Assembly: GCF_027580225.2 (NCBI RefSeq)
Contig: NC_073359.2
Span: forward strand, 10,979,001-11,043,000
Source: Misgurnus anguillicaudatus
Lineage: Eukaryota > Chordata > Actinopteri > Cypriniformes > Cobitidae
Direction: 5' to 3'
DNA length: 64,000 nt
The position numbers were made by a program, and so were the translations under genes. The notes below the pieces were generated by a model. The model did no database searches. It saw only the letters and a program-made list of their open reading frames with translations, and was not told the DNA's origin. Of this stretch, positions 1 to 12,323 are shown in pieces. Position 1 is the stretch's first letter. The number at the start of each line of letters is the position of its first letter.

Positions 1-209
1 TTGCAGTTGAATTTTCCTATTGGATGTTCGGTCCAAAAAATAACTTGTGACGTAAGCAGTTTCAAGCTCACCACGCCCTTGTTACGATCTCACCACACAC
101 TTGGTACGTGCTTAGTTCGTCCCCTCTATCTCAGTTGGGATCTGCCCACTTTTCGTGCATTTTTCAAATATTGCCAGTGGGTGGAGTCAGGTTCTGACCA
201 GGGGTTTAG
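1..209. other. Unassigned sequence left of Tc1 relic
   Basis: No transposase homology is visible before about position 210, although an open frame runs through here by chance. The segment is of mixed composition and may be another repeat abutting the Tc1 relic. The true left end of the Tc1 is missing. Confidence 0.3.
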
Positions 210-1132
210 TTACGCTTTAAACAAGAATGGACTTCATGGGAGGACACCACGGAGGAAGCCACTGCTGTCCAAAAAAAAACATTGCAGCACGTTTAAAGAT
301 TGCAAAAGAGCACCTGGATGTTCCACAGCACTACTGGCAAAACATTCTGTGGACAGATGAAACCAAAATTGAGTTGTTTAGAAAGAACACACAACGCTAT
401 GTGTGGAGAACAAAAGGCACAGCACACCAACATCAAAACTTCATCCCAACTGTGAAATATGGTGGAGGGGGCGTCATGGTTTGGGGCTGCTTTGCTGCCT
501 CAGGCCCTGGACGGATTACTGTCATCGATGGAAAAATGAATTCCAAAGTTTTCAAGACATTTTGCAGGAAACCTTAAGACCATCTGTCTGCCAACTGAAG
601 CTTAACAGAGGATGGACAATCCAACAGGACAACGACCCAAAGCATAGAAGTAAATCAACAACAGAATGGCTTCAACAGAAGAAAATACGCCTTCTGGAGT
701 GGCCCAGTCAGAGTCCTGACCTCAACCCGATTGAGATGCTGTGGCATGACCTCAAGAGAGCGATTCACACCAGACATCCCAAGAATATTGCTGAACTGAA
801 ACACTTTTGTATAGAGGAATGGTCCAAAATTTCTCCTGACCGTTGTGCAGGTTTGATCTGCAACTATAGGAAACGTTTGGTTGAGGTTATTGCTGCCAAA
901 GGAGGGTCAACCAGTTATTAAACCCAAAGGTTCACATACTTTTTCCACCCTGCACTATGAATGTTGTGTTCAATAAAAACATGAAAACGTATAATGCTTG
1001 TGCGGTATTAGTTTAAGCAGACTGTGTTTCTCTATTGTTGTGACTTAAATGAAGATCAGAACACATTTTATGACCAATTTATGAAGAAATCCAAGTAAGC
1101 CCAAAGGGTTCACATACTTTTTCTTTCAACTG
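210..1132 (+). mobile_element. Tc1/mariner element (DD34E type), 5'-truncated
   Basis: This is the 3' two-thirds of a Tc1-like transposon. It contains the transposase C-terminal region and a 3' flank, and it ends in a terminal repeat reading inward as CAGTTGAAAGAAAAAGTATG, followed by TA at 1133-1134 as expected for Tc1 integration. The left terminal repeat and the transposase DNA-binding domain are absent; the homology starts abruptly at about 210. This is a different family from the copies at 32654 and 50036 and from the one at 54727. Confidence 0.85.
212..921 (+). pseudogene. Tc1 transposase fragment, frameshifted
   Basis: This is a DDE transposase remnant. The reading starts in frame 1 with the motif GLHGRTPRRKPLLSKK, shifts to frame 2 at an A-run near 274-283, and shifts back to frame 1 near 546-560. 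The catalytic triad is recognisable as WTDETK (about 350), QQDND (about 627) and NPIE (about 730). There are 34 residues between the second Asp and the Glu, the DD34E spacing of Sleeping Beauty-like Tc1 elements. The stop at 921 follows a typical Tc1 C-terminus. The two frameshifts and the missing N-terminal helix-turn-helix domains make it non-functional. Confidence 0.88.
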
Positions 1133-1139
1133 TAGGACC

Positions 1140-1456
1140 TTTTTAAAGATTAGTCGATTTTCTTCTAGATAATTTTCTCATATTTTTAATTTTTTTTGCC
1201 AAAAATGACAATTGTTTCGCTAGATAAGACCCTTATACCTCGTTTGGGATCGTTTAGAGTCCTTAAACTCCATTAAAACTGTTAAGTGTTGGGGTCCATT
1301 AAACTCCATTAAAATAAGAAAAATCCTGGAATGTTTTCCTCAAAAAACATAATTTCTTCTCGACTGAACAAAGAAAAACATCAACATTTTGGATGACATG
1401 GTGGTGAGTACATTATCTGGATTTTTTTTAAGAAAACGGACTATTCCTTTAAAGGG
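1140..1456 (-). repeat. MITE family A (AAAGGATTAGTC ends)
   Basis: The two ends are imperfect inverted repeats: AAGATTAGTCGATTTTCTT on the left, and AAGAAAACGGACTATTCCTTT on the right, its inverse. The block from about 1260 to 1456 is the reverse complement of 45741-45930, including the segment around GTTGGGGTCCATTAA. No ORF. It is a non-autonomous DNA element whose superfamily cannot be assigned from the ends. Confidence 0.6.
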
Positions 1457-1489
1457 TACTGCCCTAGGGACCATTTTCAACCATTTTTT

Positions 1490-1890
1490 CTAAAAGGGTA
1501 GGTTAGAGGTCTTCAAGGGTCCACTTAGATCAAAAACCCAAGGTCCGACCCGAGAGGGTTCAAGTCTAAAAGTTTCACATGTGCCTCGGACACTCATCGG
1601 GGGTCTAATATTAGCGGCATCTGGTCTCGGGCAATTTAAAATTAATGTTTTTTTTTCTAACAGACCCGAGAAGACCATTGTTAGTTCGTAGAGTCTTTTT
1701 CCAACGCCAGACCTGTTTTTTGAATGCACATTCGGGTCCAGTTGGGTACAAAAATATTGTCACTGGGTCGGACTCGGGTCATTTTTGTCTCAGGTCGGGT
1801 CTTTCTTTAAAAAAAATTATTCACGCACGTCGAGTTTGGGTAAAACATGATTCGGGTAATTTCAAGTCGGGGGCATTTCTTCTAGTGTAG
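1490..1890. repeat. Degenerate GACCCG-rich interspersed repeat
   Basis: Repeated GACCCG, TCGGGTC and CGGGTC motifs resemble the termini of the hAT-like element at 12324-13643. The copy is too decayed for boundaries. Open frames on both strands here look like chance readings of the motif. Confidence 0.4.
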
Positions 1891-1894
1891 GCAG

Positions 1895-1975
1895 CCTTCG
1901 ACTTTAAAGGTTCTTTAAGAGAACCAAACTTGGTTCTTCTATAGCATCCCTGCAGAGAACCGTTTAGCTTCAAAA
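1895..1975. repeat. GGTTCTTT/GGTTCTTCTAT repeat fragment
   Basis: A short copy of a dispersed fish repeat with the inverted motif GGTTCTTTAAGAGAACC followed by TTGGTTCTTCTATAGCAT. A related fragment lies at 42367-42412. Confidence 0.45.
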
Positions 1976-1979
1976 ATAT

Positions 1980-3214
1980 ATCTTACTCTTCAGGACTCTT
2001 GAATCATTCAGATGTCAATCACAACATCCTTTAAGGTGACTGGAAGATTGAAGGGTAGGGCAGCACTTTTGATGTGGGAGTGAAAATTACAGCTTATGTC
2101 AAAGCTGAAGTGCCTTAAAAAATAGTCAGGTAATTGCTTTGGAGTTCCAGAATAAAATTAGATGAAGGTGCTGTCAACTAAACTCTATTCTGAGTAATCA
2201 GACCTCTATTTATCCTGAAGTGAAAATGATTGTTTCTTGCTGGAATTTCCTAGCTAAAATCCCTTGAACATTCAGGAATGGATTATACCGACTGTGAACA
2301 CAACTGAATGAGATTTGTCACAAGTGTGTTGAAGTGGATTTCCCAGCCCCTGACTGTGAGCCAGCAGCAATAATTTTAGAAAATTATAATATTCTGCTCA
2401 AACTCAGCTGCTCGGTTAGCCAGTAATGGGGAGCTATTTTCAAACTAAAGCTTTCTCAAAGGTACTCTATGCTACAGGCTCAAAGTAACTAAATAACACT
2501 TAATAATGTATAATGGACTAACCCGAACAAACAGTAAACAACTGTATTTGTATTAGCTAACATAAATAAAGATGAATAAATTCTGTAAAAATATATTCCT
2601 CACTGTTAGTTTATGCTAACTAATGCATTACACCAATGTTAACAAATATAACATAATGTAAAGTGTTAGTAATAAAAAAAATTATGAATTAAGCGCAGCC
2701 ACTAAAAGGTTTTTGAAATGAATATAGTCTCAATATAGTGTCAAACTCATTTTAGGTTGAGGGCCGGATGTTAAATATCGTCACCATGTAAGGGCCGGAT
2801 AACTTTTTTAAACCTTAGTGTGCTAAAAATTGTGTTAATATTAACTAAACAAACTACAAATTAATTAGAAAGAACACTAGAAAATCACAGCTATGTGAAA
2901 ACTAAAATTTATGTGTAAATTCTTAAAATAAATTAAAGGGGCAGTAAATAAAAAAATAAATTTTAACTTGATATTCTGTTATATAAGAAGTCATTTTACT
3001 TAAATGAACATCCTGCAAGCTTGAGAACTAAAAATGTCCTCTTTACTAAAATGTAACAATTTTTGGCACCAAGCCAAGAAAATGGTTGATTCAGGAATGT
3101 GCTGAAATGTGATGTCAGATTAGAATATTAAACACCTCTTCCACACAACGACCACTTTTGTAGCCCCGCCCAAAGCTTCGTGTGACACACGTGTGTGCCA
3201 GCAAACCATGCAGT
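1980..3214. other. AT-rich intergenic/intronic DNA, no feature
   Basis: No gene, RNA or bounded repeat is recognised. A short GGGCCGGATGTTAAATAT-like stretch at 2740-2810 resembles a degenerate dispersed repeat. Confidence 0.4.
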
Positions 3215-3597
3215 GGCTGTTTCTCAATTCCAAGAACGCAAACAACGGACTTGCGTCCTCGTGTAGATCGAACTTGCCAGGCGACCTCGGAAGAACGAAC
3301 TCAGAAGTTCGCGAGAACACAGAACGCATTTATGAGAATTGAGATGTGTGCGATCTTCCTGTTTGTCACCTGACCTCCGCCATTGTTTTGCCGCAATGGC
3401 TTCTGGAGCGTGAAGCGATTTCAGCGCGCAAGTCTACACTCGATGCTTCCTCGATATCAAGAACACATCCGGGTATTTTTATGCGTCCTCAGTACTTGCG
3501 TTCTTGAGAATTGGAATGAACTTCGACTGTTAATGATGACGTAGAGCAAGGACAGGAGAACGCAAGATCGCTGAAGAACGCATATTGAGAAACAGCC
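3215..3597. repeat. MITE with GGCTGTTTCTCAAT termini
   Basis: The left end GGCTGTTTCTCAATTCCAAG and the right end ATTGAGAAACAGCC are inverted repeats, with internal GAACGCA motifs mirrored on both sides. No transposase. The 31479-31727 element has related termini (TTTCTCAAT). Clean target duplications are not visible. Confidence 0.6.
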
Positions 3598-3795
3598 CGA
3601 GTCTCAACAATCAGTAAACATGTCTTTAAAGATTGCCAAAAATGACTTTTAAATACATTTTTCCTGAGAGACTTTTATTTTGACGCGGTAATCTGTTATG
3701 AGTAACTTTTCCCATGGAAACGGAGTGTTCAGTTGTGGAAGAACCATCTGGGAAGAACACAGACGTTGTATAACCTTAACTCGGAGGCTCTGAAC

Positions 3796-4092
3796 TAGGG
3801 TTGGGAACCAAGAACGGGGTGCTTGTTGCTCCGGGGCTCGAGCGCCGAGCACATTATGCTCAATTGTTTCATATTTAAAATCTAAAACCACGCGGAAAAT
3901 GTGATCACGCCGCTTTCCTCTATAAGCGCATGTACGCTACAAGCGTCTGTCGTGGCTAAGTAACTAAGCATTGCGTGACGTTGTGACGAGCATATGAACA
4001 CGCATGTCTGTTAAGGAACCGGAATCTGAACCGGGAATCGTTAGGCAGAACTGGAACCGGAACCGGAAAATTTCTAACGATACCCAACCCTA
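3796..4092. repeat. MITE with TAGGGTTGGG termini
   Basis: The element is bounded by TAGGGTTGGGAACC and the inverse ATACCCAACCCTA, about 297 bp apart. The interior contains paired GGAACCGG motifs and no open frame of note. A non-autonomous, possibly hAT-like element. Confidence 0.55.
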
Positions 4093-4197
4093 CTCGGAAC
4101 ATAACATTAGGAATGCGTGGTTAAAGTTTGTTTTTAAAGAAGTTCCAGCTCGCTTGGGGAGTGTTTGTTTATGTTGTGTACCGCGGATTAATTTGTA

Positions 4198-4382
4198 AAG
4201 AAGCCACTTTTAAAAAGGTCCTAATAAGTACCATTTAGGTACAAAAAGGTATCTTTGAACTGCCAATATGTAGATTTGAAGTACTAATATGCACTCTTTG
4301 GGTACAAAGGTGTACCTTTTTGAAAGGGTACTGTCACAGTGACAATTTTGGACCTTTATTTCTGAGAGGATACTGATGAGTT
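4198..4382 (+). repeat. MITE family C copy (GTACCTTT/AGGTACA)
   Basis: Shares AAAAAGGTCCTAATA, TACCATTTAGGTACA, ATGCACTCTTTGGGTACA and the terminal TTATTTCTGAGAG with the more complete copy at 29741-29951. A decayed third copy is at 12075-12260. Confidence 0.65.
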
Positions 4383-4439
4383 TTAACTAGGTGGTGCTCT
4401 TAACCAACTTATAAAACATTGAAGCATCCACTGATCCAA

Positions 4440-4760
4440 AAGCAATAAAAACTCTGTGTATTTTTTGATCGTTTTGTTCTGAATCTGATCTCTAACAAAA
4501 GTCCTTTACAAAAATTACAGTATTTCCTTTAAAAAAAAATCCTTTTTCAGCTTTTTGCTCAAAATTTGGTATTTTTGAAAAACTTACCCATATGTGAAAG
4601 GTGATAAACAACTTTTTTTTGTTTGAAAGCAGAGGTTTTGTTTTGTTATTCGATATGTTGTATGTTTATATATTTAAAGAAGAACATTTTCTGAAAGGCA
4701 CTAAACTTTTGTGAAAAAATGCTGGTGCTGGCTTGCAACTTTTTTTAAAGCGGTAATAGC
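4440..4760 (+). repeat. Dispersed repeat family D, copy 1
   Basis: Parallels 19155-19445 along its length. Shared blocks include CTCTAACAAAAGTCCTTTAC, CAGCTTTTTGCTCAAAAT, TATTTAAAGAAG and AACTTTTGTG followed by a GCTGG tract. No coding potential or clear terminal repeats were found. Confidence 0.65.
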
Positions 4761-5548
4761 TTGGAAATAGGTGAATTATTATGCAACCCAAAAGTTAAAT
4801 TAAAAGCATGTCTAATTAATCCTCGTAGGCTGATCACAAGTTTTGTATTATTTTTTGGTAAAAAACGATTTTATAATCTTATATCTTCACAGCGACTGAA
4901 ATCTAGGACACAGCTCGGGGAAAAGTACATCTGGGAACTTCAAAGCACTTGAAGTTAAGTCTGAAAAAGTGACCTCTGGTCAGAGCACAAATACAGTATA
5001 AACTCCGCTTTCCCTTCACTTGTATAACACATAAAAATGTGACTTTAGTGCCCTTCACCCAGTGAAAACACCTGTTAGAAAACAGGACATCAATGACAAA
5101 TTCATCGAGGGCATCTGTACTCACCAGAGGTGCTCAGTTAATACGATGCCAAATTAATAAATAACACCCACATCCCAAAACCAAACACAAGACGCAACCA
5201 AATTTAGATATGAAGCAGTTGACAAACAAAAAGAACAGATGGAGAGGGTCTGTTAAGAATCGCTGATGTGCTGATGAGAGGTCGGCTCACAGATCCAAAA
5301 GCTTCTCGTGCTGGAAAATTTACTGGTAATCAGACACCATTTCAGAAAGCCCCACCACTGGTACACACACACAAATTGCATCGATGGCCAACAAAAGACA
5401 GGCCGCATGCTTCGTTACCCCTGATGTCAGAAGCGAAGTGCACTTGGCAAAGGAGCATAAACAAATGTCAGCCAGTGTGAAAACAAACACACTTGCAGGT
5501 ACACACAAGAACTCAAAGAGCTCATGATGAGTTTGCCTCCTGTTTTGG
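4761..5548. other. No recognised feature
   Basis: Mixed-composition DNA. Short open frames on both strands at 5268-5508 have no recognisable domain and no splice context. Confidence 0.4.
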
Positions 5549-5850
5549 CTTACCCAAAAATGAACTTTCTTTCATCATTTTCCCATCCTCATGTTGTTCT
5601 AAACCTGTATGAATTTCTTTTTTCTGATGAAGATATTTTGATAAATGATGGTAAGCACACATCTGATTGTAACCATTGACTTTCATAGTAGGAAAAATAC
5701 GATGGAATTCAATGGGTGCCATCAACTGTGTGTGCGTGCCATCATATATCAAAATATCTTTTGTGTTTATCAGAAAAAATAAACTCATACAGGTTTAGAA
5801 CAACATGAGGATGAGTAAATGATGACAGAATTTTCATGTTTGGGTGAACT
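5549..5850. repeat. MITE with AGTTCACCCAAA termini (family B)
   Basis: A common cyprinid inverted-repeat element. The left end carries ACCCAAAAATGAA and CATCCTCATGTTGTTCTAAA; the right end carries the inverse TTTAGAACAACATGAGGATG and TTTGGGTGAACT. The arms are about 85 bp with a short divergent centre. A partial copy ending in the same AATTTCACATTTTTGGGTG lies at 61975-62153. Confidence 0.75.
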
Positions 5851-6029
5851 TGAAGTTGACCCCCCCAAAAGAGAGAATATTGTTATTGTTTACATCCTCA
5901 TTTCTGGTTTTTCTTTTTTCAAGCTTTAAAACCACACCATAGCTAAATAAAATAACTTGACGTGACTGGGCCGGAATTGTTCTGAAGAAAAATAAATAAT
6001 GACAAAATGTTCATGAATTAATTTATCCC

Positions 6030-6270
6030 TTAAAGGGGGGGTGCATGATCTCTGAAAGCCAATGTTGACATTTGAAATCACCTAAACAAACACTCCCCTA
6101 CCCCAACAGAATCTGGACCTTCTTTTAATAGACCCGCCCCACACATACGCAACCCAGGCAACGATGTTGGTTAGTAGACACGCCCCTTACTGCTGATTGG
6201 CTACAAGTGTGTTTTGGCCCGATTCCCTTTTCCAAAGTGTTTTTCAAAAATCCCACACCCCGCCTTTAAA
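6030..6270. repeat. MITE with TTAAAGGGGGGGTG ends
   Basis: The left end TTAAAGGGGGGGTG and the right inverse CACCCCGCCTTTAA enclose 240 bp. The interior is rich in CGCCCC/GCCCC motifs, such as AGACCCGCCCC and ACGCCCCTTACTG. No ORF. Confidence 0.55.
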
Positions 6271-7490
6271 GTCCAGAAACACAGTTAAGTAATGAAACAC
6301 TAAGCAAACTTGATTCACGCAATGTTGCTTATGCAATTCAAAATGCGTTGCAAGTAAGCTTTGCATTCTCATTTTTGCCACAAGGGGCGCTATCCACTTT
6401 ATTTTCGTACGCGGAAGTAAGTGAAGTGATGTATTTCCCTTCTTTGTGCGAGATGTCCGTTTAAAAAGCTAGCCGGTAGAAAACAGTGTAGTGGAAGCAC
6501 GCATAAAACATGATTTAAACATTTATGGTAAATATTTACTACACCTGCCATGTATAAACCAGTGTGAGGAGGAAATTAAGAAGTGGTCTGATACATCATA
6601 TGAAGATGTATTGAATCATTTTGTGTTGTTGGTTGGGTGACGGGACTTCAATGAGCAAATATAAAAGCATAGAGACATACCAGTATCTTTATAATGCGAA
6701 AGCCAGTCGAATGTTTTATACATGGAATAGACCAAGACTTTGTGTTTTTAGCCTGTTACAACGGAGTTTTTTTTAAACGGCAATTTTTAATGGACTTGTT
6801 CGAGTTTTTATGGCAACAGATCATCTTATTTACAAGTTATTTGAACAAACCATAATAAACATATTAAACTATTACATGTATTCAGTATTGTTTTATATGA
6901 TTCCATCGCTTCTTACGCACTAGATGGAAACACAAGCTTTATTCGCTTTTTTTTTTATTTAAAATATATCAAAAGTACGCGCAAACACATAAGCAGTTTA
7001 TGTATATATTCTGTACTGTAGTCACATTTTTGTAATAATATATAGTAGCAGAATAAATGAACCAGGTAAATCAGCATATTTTTATCAGCATAATAGTTGT
7101 TTTTAAACAATTATTGTATTTATTGTTTACTGTTAGTTTCTATGAAAGGTTTTACTAGATGGATGTGTGGATACAGATAATGGGTGCACTTGCGCCACAT
7201 ACACATTCGGCTCTTGTGCGTGGATTATGGTTTAAACAAATTTTGTTTTGAGATTTACTGCAATCGCTATTATGGCAACCCCTAACTGCACAAATGATGC
7301 CGGTCTTCCTGGATGTCATAATAAACATCAATAAGCCAGTCAAAACAGCACACCCGTGTCCATCGCAACACGACTACCATTAGATTTATTGCCTCACCGA
7401 AAGTCTTACACAAAGGAGCTCAAAGATGTTGGTGCCCACATTTACGTCAAAAATAAGGTGGATTGCATACATTTAGTGCGCGCACACACA
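6271..7490. other. No recognised feature
   Basis: AT-rich DNA without a recognisable gene or bounded element. Confidence 0.35.
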
Positions 7491-7493
7491 GTT

Positions 7494-7722
7494 AATGTTA
7501 AGAAACATTTGCATGTGTATATACATGTTTATATTTATATATAATTTATATTATATATAAATATAAATATTTATTATATAAATATATTTTTTGTTAAAAT
7601 AATACATGTATGTGTGTGTATTTATATATACATAATTATTATACACAGTACACACACACATATTATGTAAAAAAAACTTTTATTCTGCAAACGATTAGTT
7701 GCGACTAATCATGAGGCAGCAC
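7494..7722. repeat. AT-rich MITE half (GATTAGT/GACTAATC type)
   Basis: Dense TATATAAAT tract followed by AAAAACTTTTATTCTGC and CGATTAGTTGCGACTAATC. The same order of motifs appears at both ends of the element at 61152-61968, so this is probably a partial copy of that family. The AT-rich core makes fine alignment by eye unreliable. Confidence 0.5.
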
Positions 7723-7799
7723 TTCATACATTACAGTAAACTAACTCTCTTTTAACGCTACTGTTTTGGGAGAGTAACAGTTCAAAGGGAAAGTGAATT

Positions 7800-8226
7800 G
7801 ATGTGACCCTGGACCACAAAACCAGTTATAAGGGTCAATTATGTAGAAAAATGAGATTAATATATCTAAATAAATAAGCTTTCCATTGATGTATGATGTG
7901 TAGATTTGGCCGATATACAACTTTTGAAAATCTGGAATCTGAGGGTACAAATAATCTAAATACTGAGGAAATCACCTTTAAAGTTGTCCAAATTGAGTCT
8001 TTAGCAAATGCATCCACTCACAAAAATAAATGATACATTTTGATATACGTATCTACGGTGGAAAATGTACTAAATATCTTCATGAAACATGATATTTACA
8101 TAATATCCTAATGGTCATAAAAATCTATTGAAAAATCAATACTTTGGACCCCTACAATGTATTTTTGCCTTTTGCTACAAATATACACAGACTACTTTAG
8201 ACTGGTTTTGGGGTCCAGAGTCACAT
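7800..8226. repeat. MITE with ATGTGACCCTGGACC termini
   Basis: The left end ATGTGACCCTGGACCACAAA and the right inverse GGTTTTGGGGTCCAGAGTCA form terminal inverted repeats around a 427-bp AT-rich core. A half copy with the same end lies at 46395-46591. A widespread fish non-autonomous element. Overlapping short minus-strand open frames at 7741-8017 are by-products. Confidence 0.75.
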
Positions 8227-9218
8227 ACAGTATTAGCGAGCTAACGCATCATATAAAATATTATATATTTAAAATTATATTTTATTGTGCTTAATTTATC
8301 TGTGCAGCTTCATTGTTTATTTTTCATCAAAATGTAATAACTGCAAAATGTAATTTGTACTGTGTAAACATGTAATGCACTACAATGCAACCCTGCACTA
8401 CAGCAGTTTATTCTGTGTTAACAGCCTTGCTTCCCAATCCATTAAAATCCTGATCAAACATACAAATAATAATAGCCATAATGTTCTGCAATGTGTTATT
8501 AATGCACTTTATTGTACTGCTGTTTAGAGGCAAACTAAAAGACGCATGAGCAACATTAAATTATTGTTTAATCTCTGCCATTATAATAAACTTATGCAAG
8601 TTGAAAGACGTAATACTTGTGCTTTCTACATCCAAACACTTTAATTAATCAGAGCGATTACATGTGGAAATAACACAAGGTCACAGCAAGCTAAACATCC
8701 ATGCAGTTATTATTGTCTTCAGGCTGAGACATAATCTATTATCTTTTAATCAAGGGTTGAATATATATTAGGTGGTGGATTACAGCAGCAATAAATAGCA
8801 ACAAATAAATGATGACACCGTATACAAATACTGTAGCAATAACAATGTATTAACTACATCACTAAGACCCAACGGGGGAAAACCACAATAATATTTCGGT
8901 TTGATTGCAGTTTTCCATGTAAACAAATAATGGGGGACACCCGGGGCTACTTTATAAAACTGATTATGAGACGAATGTTGCATTATTACATTTACATCTG
9001 TTTACCACGTACATGTTTTGACACACGAATGTCAACAAATTTGTCTTTTGTGATGCATTGTCAATAGATTTTTACTTTGAAAATGTAACATGATCTCAGT
9101 ACATGCGTATGAATATAGCAATCATACAAAAACTATTGTACTAAAAAGCAGCCGTTTTTCGTAATCCCATTTTTCAAACTTTAGTTGGTGTGTAAGGTAA
9201 ACTGTAATGTGATAAACA
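8227..9218. other. No recognised feature
   Basis: AT-rich unique-looking DNA. No exon-like open frame with splice signals was seen. Confidence 0.35.
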
Positions 9219-9221
9219 TAA

Positions 9222-10420
9222 TGGGCCTTATTTTAACGATCTAAGTGCGTTGTCTTAAGCGCACAGCGCAACATCTAAATGGGCGTATCCGAATGCACTT
9301 TTGCTAATTTAACGACGGGAAAAATGGTTTGTGCGCCAATCGCACGGTCGAAAAGAGTTGTTCATATTCTTTTAATGTGTAATGGGAGTATTTTGGGCGT
9401 AACGTGCAATAAACCAATGAGAGCCTCAGCTCTCATCCCATTTAAAAGCCAGTTGCGCTGGCGCTATGTCTAATCCCTATTTAGATGATAGACTTTGTAA
9501 ACTGAAAAACTAAGCGGAGGAAGAAGATCCCCAGTTTAAGATTAATGTTAAATAATTGTGTTGTATTGAAATTGTTATTTTTTTATTAAAACCTTTAAAA
9601 CTCGTTTTCATTTAGTCATAGAAGTAAAAAAGCAGGCTTGTAATTGCTTTAAATGTATGGCTATCCAATATCATCAAAAAATGATTTCAAGTATGTAAGA
9701 AAAGGTTTGTACTCTAAAAATGCTTTATTTATAACAAACAGGAGATAAGGAATTTGCAAACGGCTCTCCGCATGTTCCAGCACTTGGACAGCGTTTTTTT
9801 AAGCATTAATTAAAAATGTTTCTCATCTCACCATATCGACAGGTAAAGAGTCATCATATACAATAAATCCGTGAGGTAGCATTAAAAAAACCCATTTAAA
9901 AACAGATGCATTTGTTTAAAGCAAAGCATTTATTTACTTACCAGGCTACAACTTAAGCAGCTCTTTGCACCTTCTAACGTCTCATAATCGGTCCTCATTT
10001 ATGTCCAAGAGACTCAATAATAATCTTTTACATTCAATCCTTTAATCTTTTATATTTAAAAGTGATTTTATGCTGCTGCGCATTCATGTATGTTATAAAC
10101 CTGCGTTGTCGTCCCGTTTATAGGCGCATATTACTAACGCGCTCTTTAAATAACAAAAAAATATTGCGCAATTGACTTTAGACCAGGTTTTTGTTGGTCT
10201 ATTTTAGTTGCCTCAAAATAGCAACGCGCCAACGATGCGCCTGAACACACCTCGTTTTCAGACCAGAACGCCCATGGGCGCAAAAGGGGGCTCAAATGCA
10301 TTTGCTATTTAAACGACGTGGCGCTAAACGTGAAAATTATAATTGCGCAGGGTGGAAACTAGCAAAAGACACTTGCATCGCGCATTGCGCTGCATTGTGC
10401 CGGGTGTAAGATAGAGCCCA
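9222..10420. mobile_element. Harbinger-like non-autonomous element, copy 1
   Basis: The ends GGGCCTTATTTTAACGATCT and the inverse of GTAAGATAGAGCCC are similar to those of 47126-49009, and the interior is closely related along its length: GACGGGAAAAATGGTTTGTG, CAATGAGAG, GCGCTGGCGCTATGTCTAAT. Flanking TAA occurs on both sides, compatible with the 3-bp TWA duplication of PIF/Harbinger elements. No transposase ORF. Superfamily call is an inference from ends and target size. Confidence 0.55.
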
Positions 10421-11044
10421 TAAAATCAGCTAAAGATCTGTTTTGATCTTGTAGACTTAATCAGACGCAGATCTGTGATTTGTATCTGTAAACAGGATTG
10501 AATGTACAGCTGTCACACGATATCTCAGAAGTGACATTGTGAGCTCCAGTTTAATTTCAAAGATGCTCACAGGGTTTGAAAACAACATCAAACTCCAGAG
10601 TGAATTCTGGGGTTTGTGATTGGGAGCAAATGCAATCTGAGTAGAATAATGACTCTGGCTTACTTCATTTACGCGTAACCACCCTGACAAATGACTGCCA
10701 TGTGTAGGCATTTCAAGTGTCGTCATTTCTTTTGATATTTTATTGTACGCTTTCTTAAAGGGAATCTGTATTTAATTTTAAAATACTTTTGTCCTTCTAT
10801 CTCAGTTTAATATGCAAGCTATTTGTTTCAAAAATTGCCCTTATACCCTCAATCTCTATTCCTTATTTTACTTCACTAATACAGTAAATCTGCATTGCAA
10901 GTTTATCATTATTGTGATGTTTGTTTGTTTGTTTGTTTATTTATTTATTAGTTTTTTAACATCATTCCAGCATCTATGGCTATATTCATGTCAATACAGA
11001 AGTTAATCTATACACAGGTTCGGGGAAGGGATTCACCTAACCTT
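10421..11044. other. No recognised feature; small TTTG/TTTA tract
   Basis: Unique-looking DNA. A short simple repeat of TTTG then TTTA units lies at about 10919-10950. An 89-codon minus-strand frame at 10457-10726 has no recognised domain. Confidence 0.35.
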
Positions 11045-11750
11045 GGGTGTGTTTCCTAAACAACGATGTAACTCGCTGCTGAACAACCATAGTTCGATGC
11101 ATAGTTGGAGATATAAACTACCCTGTCAAGTCTGTTTCCCAAAACCATAGTAACTTTGTTGTACATTCGTTGTTTGAACCATGTTGGTTTAGCAAGATAC
11201 TTGATGATGTCACGTGGGAGGTGAAGTACTAATTCATTTGTTTAAATAGATTTTATGCCAAATTATTGCTGTAAATGACGTACACTGCATCGAAAAATTG
11301 ATTTTATTAAAGTTTTTTGATGTTTTTTTAAAGATATTTAATTCATGCGCACGTTCCCTCTTACGTCACTCCTCCGAGGGATTCCCCAGGGTTTTAAAGT
11401 TTGTAGATCCACGCACATGCACAGTTTTCAAATACAGCGCTTTAATTCTGTTTACAAACTTAAAGACGTAAAATAAATTTTCACATTATTAGAATGATAG
11501 ACATAGTTTTTTTGATTATTTTGTTCAAAAGCATGATTACTGTAAGTCTACATTTTAATAACAAGGAACTATGCTTCTACATAGCTTCTTCACAGGTGAA
11601 GAGCTGTCGTTCAAACCACACAAGTTTGCGATGCAGCTTGCGAATGTTCGTTTTTAACTATAGTTTCGGTAAATCCAAATCGTTGAACTTTCTCAGTAAA
11701 GACGAAACTTACGACAGTAGTTGCCGAACGATACTTTTGGGAAACGCACC
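11045..11750. repeat. MITE with GGTGTGTTTCC termini
   Basis: GGGTGTGTTTCCTAAACAA at the left and the inverse TTTTGGGAAACGCACC at the right are matching termini. Internal CAAACCATGTTGG/ACGATGTAACT motifs are typical of this dispersed family. The open frames inside (11494-11808) are on both strands and look incidental. Confidence 0.5.
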
Positions 11751-12074
11751 GCTGTATGTTTTTAAAGTGTGGCAGGAAACCGTACAGGAGTAAAGGAGAA
11801 CATGCCAACTCGAGACAGAATCAGGGATCTTCTTGCTTTGGAGGAAACGCCGCTACACTGTCAAATTTATTGAAAAACAGTACAGCCTAATCACACGAGA
11901 ATTGTACCTATTTTACGAGTTCTTGATGAATTTGACAAAAACATACGATTATAATAAAAACAACAACGAAACCCCACCCCTAACCCCAACGTCACAGGGG
12001 GAAAAGCAAATTGTACAAAAATGTATGGAGGTGTTCGAATGAATTAATACAAATTAGCCACCTTATAAAGTACA

Positions 12075-12260
12075 TATGAGTTAGCGCTGGACAGTACCCT
12101 TTATAAAGATCCTAATATGTACAATTTAGGTACAGATATGTATACGTTTGGTACCAATATGCATCTTTCAGATATTAATAGATACGTATGGTACTAATAT
12201 GAAGTATGATTAATTATAGTATTATGAATATGCATCTTTATGTGCAAAGGTGTGCTTAAA
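12075..12260 (+). repeat. MITE family C copy, decayed
   Basis: Retains GTACCCTTTATAAAGATCC, TAATATGTACAATTTAGG and GCAAAGGTGTGC in the same order as 29741-29951, with internal duplication of TGGTACTAATATG-like units. Confidence 0.5.
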
Positions 12261-12323
12261 GGAGCATTTCACCCATAGAAACATTAATCTTTATTGAAAG
12301 TGCGTCATATTTGTAGTCGAAAT

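Noticed and set aside
7490..7725. Origin-like or matrix-attachment AT-rich tract
   Set aside because: Better explained as part of an AT-rich MITE family with a relative at 61152-61968.
11494..11808. Overlapping open frames of 99 and 65 codons on opposite strands
   Set aside because: They lie inside a MITE with GGTGTGTTTCC ends and show no recognisable domain.
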